A DNA stretch of 32,164 nt from an uncultured Prevotellaceae bacterium. Lineage in GTDB: Bacteria > Bacteroidota > Bacteroidia > Bacteroidales > Bacteroidaceae. The position numbers and the translations under genes were made by a program. Under the pieces are notes generated by a model. That model searched no databases, was not told the origin of the DNA, and saw only the letters and a list, made by a program, of their open reading frames with translations. Numbering within the stretch: position 1 is the first letter of the stretch; every line of letters starts with the position of its first letter. Below are positions 28,542 through 32,164 of this stretch, one piece after another. The DNA is taken from positions 1 to 32,164 of the forward strand of contig CAMVJO010000010.1 of NCBI GenBank assembly GCA_947167835.1. The letters are read 5' to 3'.

Positions 28542-29315
28542 ATGAGCAAACGCGCATTTGGTCTGCTTGGCTATCCGTTAGGTCACTCTTTTTCTGCACA
28601 ATTCTTTGCAGAAAAATTCGAGCGTGAGCACATCGACGCTGTTTACACGAACTTTGAAGAGACCGATGCCGCACAACTGTGTCGTATCGTGACGGAACAC
28701 AATAATCTGGAGGGACTGAATGTCACGATTCCGCACAAAGGTGCTGTGATCCCGATGCTAAACGATATCAGTACGGAGGCAAAAAGCATTGGTGCCGTAA
28801 ACGTGATAAAAATCGTGCGCAACAGTCGCGGTACGTTCCTGAAAGGTTTTAATACCGACGTCATCGGATTTACCAGAAGCCTGCAACCTTTACTTAAACC
28901 GCACCATCGTCGCGCTTTGGTGCTGGGAACAGGCGGTGCATCGAAGGCTGTTGTTTTTGGCTTGCGGAAACTGGGAATTACACCACAGTACGTAAGCCGT
29001 AAGGCTAGAGAAAACATCCTTACCTACGAGGAAATCACGCCAAGTGTGCTGCAAGATTATACTGTCGTCGTGAATTGTACTCCGCTCGGCATGTTTCCGA
29101 AAATTGACGCGGCACCTTCCCTGCCCTATTCGGCACTAACGCCCCGACACCTGCTTTTCGATTTGGTTTACAACCCACTTGAAACGCAATTCCTCGCATT
29201 TGGAGCAAAACAGGGCGCCACTACCAAAAACGGGCTCGAGATGCTGCACTTACAAGCCTTGGCTGCCTGGGAAATATGGAACGACAATGAAGCATACTGC
29301 CCAGATTGCATTTAG
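28542..29315 (+). CDS. aroE: Shikimate dehydrogenase
   Basis: 257 aa; FGLLGYPLGHSFSAQFF, GLNVTIPHKGAVIP, GAVNVIKI, LVLGTGGASKAV, VNCTPLGMFP. Confidence 0.92.
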   Translation: MSKRAFGLLGYPLGHSFSAQFFAEKFEREHIDAVYTNFEETDAAQLCRIVTEHNNLEGLNVTIPHKGAVIPMLNDISTEAKSIGAVNVIKIVRNSRGTFLKGFNTDVIGFTRSLQPLLKPHHRRALVLGTGGASKAVVFGLRKLGITPQYVSRKARENILTYEEITPSVLQDYTVVVNCTPLGMFPKIDAAPSLPYSALTPRHLLFDLVYNPLETQFLAFGAKQGATTKNGLEMLHLQALAAWEIWNDNEAYCPDCI

Positions 29316-29499
29316 GGATGTTCTATAAATTAGGCTGCATTGTTTTTGTTTAGATTTTGATTGGATTTAGCTTTAATGACGAAGGAGCGTAGCGAGCTAC
29401 GGTTCAAGGAATTAAAGCTAAAGACGGCAAAAAGATTTCAAAAACAAGCAGAATAAAATAGAGACCAGTTTCTTAAAAACGTAATTTATAGAACATCCC
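29315..29499 (+). mobile_element. MITE-like element, family 2, copy B (inverted relative to A, identical by eye)
   Basis: GGGATGTTCTATAAATTAGGCTGCATTG...GTAATTTATAGAACATCCC; TTTA at 29311-29314 and 29500-29503. Confidence 0.9.
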
Positions 29500-29537
29500 T
29501 TTAGTATTGTCGCGATAATTACAAAAATCTGCGTTTT

Positions 29538-29650
29538 AAAGACAGATTTTCCTTGGTAAAACAGAAGACTCCTTAACATTAAGAGAGCTTTTCCTTGGAA
29601 ATAAAAGAACACCCCATAGCATAAAGAAAGACACTCCTTGATATAATATA
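29538..29650 (+). repeat. Degenerate ~43 bp tandem repeat upstream of argR
   Basis: AAAGACAGATTTTCCTTGGTAAAACAGAAGACTCCTTAACAT / TAAGAGAGCTTTTCCTTGGAAATAAAAGAACACCCCATAGCAT / partial AAAGAAAGACACTCCTTGATAT. Confidence 0.6.
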
Positions 29651-29654
29651 TAAT

Positions 29655-30140
29655 ATGAACGACTCATACAAGCGCCAGTCCACGATACGGATGTTGCTCA
29701 CGCACATGGAAGTTTCTTCCCAGCACATGTTGCTGGGTTTGTTGAAGCAACGCGGATTTGAGGTGTCACAACCCACGCTTTCAAAGGACCTAACCCAAAT
29801 GCATGTGGCGAAAGTACATACTAATGGGAAGCAAAGATACGTTTTGCCCGAAAATCCGCTCTACCAGCGCGAGGTAAGCCGCAATAACGTGCCGCCGGCA
29901 TGTGCCGATGCCTATATTTCCTGTGAACGCTCGGGCAATATGGCTGTTATCCACACGAAACCCGGATATGCTGCGGCAGTTGCCACCGAGATAGACCGAG
30001 CAAAATTCTCAAGTGTGCTGGGTACTGTGGCAGGATACGACACTATCATGCTCCTGCTACGCGAAAACACGCTGCCGGAGGCTTTCAATGAAGAATTGTC
30101 CACACTTTTCGTCACAGACGGCAAGGATAACTGGCAATAA
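29655..30140 (+). CDS. argR: Arginine repressor family protein
   Basis: 161 aa; N-terminal wHTH VSQPTLSKDLTQMHVAKV; C-terminal GNMAVIHTKPGYAAAVATEIDRAKFSSVLGTVAGYDTIMLLL. Confidence 0.9.
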   Translation: MNDSYKRQSTIRMLLTHMEVSSQHMLLGLLKQRGFEVSQPTLSKDLTQMHVAKVHTNGKQRYVLPENPLYQREVSRNNVPPACADAYISCERSGNMAVIHTKPGYAAAVATEIDRAKFSSVLGTVAGYDTIMLLLRENTLPEAFNEELSTLFVTDGKDNWQ

Positions 30141-30186
30141 TCCGGACTTACAAGACAAGAGAGCCGACGAAATTCTAACTAATACC

Positions 30187-30228
30187 ACAAAAAATGTTCA
30201 ATTTCCCATGATTGAGCATTTTTTTATG
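30187..30228 (+). terminator. argR terminator
   Basis: AAAAAATGTTCAAT...ATTGAGCATTTTTTT. Confidence 0.7.
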
Positions 30229-30260
30229 CTTTTTATGCAGGTTATTCTAACAGAAAACAC

Positions 30261-30268
30261 TAATTTTG
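30261..30268 (+). promoter_or_regulatory. -7 box (TAATTTTG) for AraC-type gene
   Basis: TAATTTTG 20 bp upstream of ATG. Confidence 0.5.
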
Positions 30269-30287
30269 CAGGAAATAAAGAAAAGGA

Positions 30288-31214
30288 ATGGATAAGAAGA
30301 ATACTTTTGAGGTGACATTGTCGATGATGCCCGACACTATTACGAAATTATCGTATGCAAACTTTTTTCATCTTGACGACAATTTCGAGCATACGTGGCA
30401 TCGCGCAAGTTATGACGGCGAGCCTGTGAAACTGATGTTCGCCACATTGTTGTTTTGTACCGAGGGCAGCGGTATTTTGCGCATCAATCTGCAAGATTAC
30501 CGTATGCAACCCAACGATATCCTGATTATTCCGCCTGGTAGCATCGTAGAACGATTCCATTTGGGCGACGATATGAAAATCGGCTTCATCAATATCACGG
30601 GAAAGTCGGACCAAAACTTCATGTCGAACGGCAATATCCAACTATACATGGCCAGTGTCATCAAAAACGACCCCATGCTGGTGCATTGCCGCCCTCAAAC
30701 GATGGAGCAACTGGTAAAAATCTACCACATGCTGCGTAGTGTGGTGAGCGATGACCAACTTACGTTCAAGGACAACTTGATTTCCTACTTTTTGCAGGCC
30801 ATGGTGACCTACTGGATGAATGATTACGAAAACAACAACCGCGAACAGCAGGTGCAACTCACCAGAAACGAACAGATATTGAGCGAATTTATCAATTTGG
30901 TGCGCAATAACTACAAAGAGCACCGCGAAGTGAACTTCTATGCCAACCAAATGTGCATCACCCCCAAGTATCTGGGCGTTGTCGTGACACACACCAGCGG
31001 TAAGAGGCCGATAGAATGGATTCGCGACTTTGTAATACTCGATGCCAAGGCGATGATCATAAGTCGCAACTACACAATGCAGCAAATCAGCGAGATTCTG
31101 AATTTTGCCAACCCGAGTTTCTTTGGTAAGTACTTCAAAGAAGCCGTTGGCTGCTCACCCGGGACATACGCCTCGAAGAATAAAAAACGCAGAGCGGAAG
31201 AAAATGCTGAATAA
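30288..31214 (+). CDS. AraC-family transcriptional regulator
   Basis: 308 aa; cupin-like N-term, C-terminal FYANQMCITPKYLGVVVTHTSGKRPIEWIRDFVILDAKAMI...NPSFFGKYFKEAVGCSPGTYA. Confidence 0.9.
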   Translation: MDKKNTFEVTLSMMPDTITKLSYANFFHLDDNFEHTWHRASYDGEPVKLMFATLLFCTEGSGILRINLQDYRMQPNDILIIPPGSIVERFHLGDDMKIGFINITGKSDQNFMSNGNIQLYMASVIKNDPMLVHCRPQTMEQLVKIYHMLRSVVSDDQLTFKDNLISYFLQAMVTYWMNDYENNNREQQVQLTRNEQILSEFINLVRNNYKEHREVNFYANQMCITPKYLGVVVTHTSGKRPIEWIRDFVILDAKAMIISRNYTMQQISEILNFANPSFFGKYFKEAVGCSPGTYASKNKKRRAEENAE

Positions 31215-31229
31215 GGGGAGAAAAAAATA

Positions 31230-31865
31230 TCAAATCTCCTCTACCTTCACCAAGCCGTGAGCAACGGCATACATAGTCAGGGCGCTGACGGATTTCAGTC
31301 CTAACTTGCCGATCAGATTCTTGCGATGCGAAATGACAGTCGTCATTTCCACGCCCAGATGGTCGGCTATTTCTTTATTTGTAAACCCCTTCACAATTTC
31401 TTGCAGCACCAATTCCTCGCGCGGTGTGAGCAAAGGTTTGAAATGTGGCATCGCCGTGTCTTTTTGCCGCGATGCCATTTCTGTATGTCCGTGTCCAGTG
31501 CCGTGTGCTGCGTGGTGCAGACCGACAAGTGTGCGAATCAATTCTTCCTGCGGCAGACAAACATTGATAGTATGGAAGTGCGACGGCAAGGTGTTGGCAT
31601 TTCCGCCTTCAAGCAGGACTATCGTCTTGTGCGACCGCTCAATGAAATACATAGCGTGCTCCACCACGATTCTACCTGCCACAAAATAGTGGAAAAACTG
31701 CCCCTTGTCCGCATTCGTGAGCATATCAAACGAGGTAAACACGCAAGTTCTAACCATAGGTATCATCTCGCGGATAATAGAGGCGAGTCCTATGGCAGAA
31801 AGTGTGTTCGGTTCTATAATAGCTATCTGCGGCTGATCAAAAGGATACGGAAAATTCTCTTTCAT
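31230..31865 (-). CDS. LuxR-type HTH regulator with degenerate receiver-like N-terminus
   Basis: 211 aa; LTPREELVLQEIVKGFTNKEIADHLGVEMTTVISHRKNLIGKLGLKSVSALTMYAVAHGLV. Confidence 0.85.
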   Translation of the reverse strand: MKENFPYPFDQPQIAIIEPNTLSAIGLASIIREMIPMVRTCVFTSFDMLTNADKGQFFHYFVAGRIVVEHAMYFIERSHKTIVLLEGGNANTLPSHFHTINVCLPQEELIRTLVGLHHAAHGTGHGHTEMASRQKDTAMPHFKPLLTPREELVLQEIVKGFTNKEIADHLGVEMTTVISHRKNLIGKLGLKSVSALTMYAVAHGLVKVEEI

Positions 31866-31880
31866 AACGGTTTACGACTG

Positions 31881-31888
31881 CAAATATA
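31881..31888 (-). promoter_or_regulatory. -7 box (TATATTTG) for LuxR-type gene
   Basis: CAAATATA on + strand 16 bp upstream of start. Confidence 0.45.
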
Positions 31889-31944
31889 CACAGATTTATG
31901 CGATTCTTGCCGTAAATTTGCAAAAACAAAGCATAAAAATGGTT

Positions 31945-32117
31945 TTTATTCCCCATTTCGTCATACCGTTAGTTCGATATACCGTTATTACGACCTCTTT
32001 GAGAGTGATTTCTGGGGAAAAAATGGGCGATATGGGCAATATGGGGTTAATGGGCTCGGAGATAACAAAATATAGCTCCGAGAAAAATCAAATTAGCTCG
32101 ACACTATTTAAAATTAT
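31945..32117 (-). repeat. CTCGGAG-type repeat, copy L4
   Basis: Reverse complement TAAATAGTGTCGAGCTAATTTG...CTCGGAGC...CTCCGAGCCCATTAACCCCATATTGCCCATATCGCCCATT...GTCGTAATAACGG... co-linear with L1 and L3. Confidence 0.8.
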
Positions 32118-32164
32118 TGGTGTCCGGTAAAAGTTGAGAATCGCTAAATTATGTGTCCGCAGTG

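Noticed and set aside
28321-29503. Composite transposon mobilising aroE as a unit
   Set aside because: Each MITE copy has its own matching target duplication (TTAA/TTAA and TTTA/TTTA); outer flanks do not match each other, favouring independent insertions.
32115-32164. GGTGTCCGGTAAAAGTTGAG... as the terminus of an insertion sequence
   Set aside because: It resembles an IS end but the window stops 50 bp later; no transposase or opposite end can be seen.

Overview
This is an AT-rich chromosomal window from a Bacteroidales-type (Prevotella/Bacteroides-like) bacterium. The lineage call rests on protein style and on recurring TAnnTTTG promoter -7 boxes. The largest locus is a minus-strand nuo operon, nuoA-B-CD-H-I-J-K-L-M-N (about 10.3-20.7 kb), encoding a complex I without NuoE/F/G. 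Around it are housekeeping genes: TPR lipoprotein-like protein, PycB/OadA-like carboxyltransferase, nucleotidyltransferase, lone tyrosine recombinase, MenA, GH109-like oxidoreductase, exported hypothetical protein, CapA lipoprotein, TetR, FabG, GAPDH, MscL, MenG/UbiE, AroE, ArgR, AraC-type and LuxR-type regulators. The most unusual content is intergenic. (1) Five copies of 185-188 bp MITE-like long-hairpin elements in two related families have GGG(T/A)TGTTCTA termini, 4-bp TWWA target duplications and a conserved central stem with a compensatory base-pair change. Two identical inverted copies bracket aroE. (2) A co-linear ~150 bp CTCGGAG / CCCATATTGCCC / CGTTATAACG repeat occurs at four loci, three of them just outside a gene's terminator. 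(3) Two matching arrays of four ~22 bp palindromic units (TTCTCNTCGCGNTGAGAA) bracket the nuo operon. (4) Five tandem ACTCCT(AT-rich)AGGAGT hairpins lie downstream of the carboxyltransferase gene, with a solo unit inside the nuo operon. Several proteins also have odd features: a biotinyl-like domain without the acceptor lysine, a repetitive NuoI tail, and a Lys/Ala-rich tail on an exported enzyme. All calls come from reading the sequence; no searches were run.
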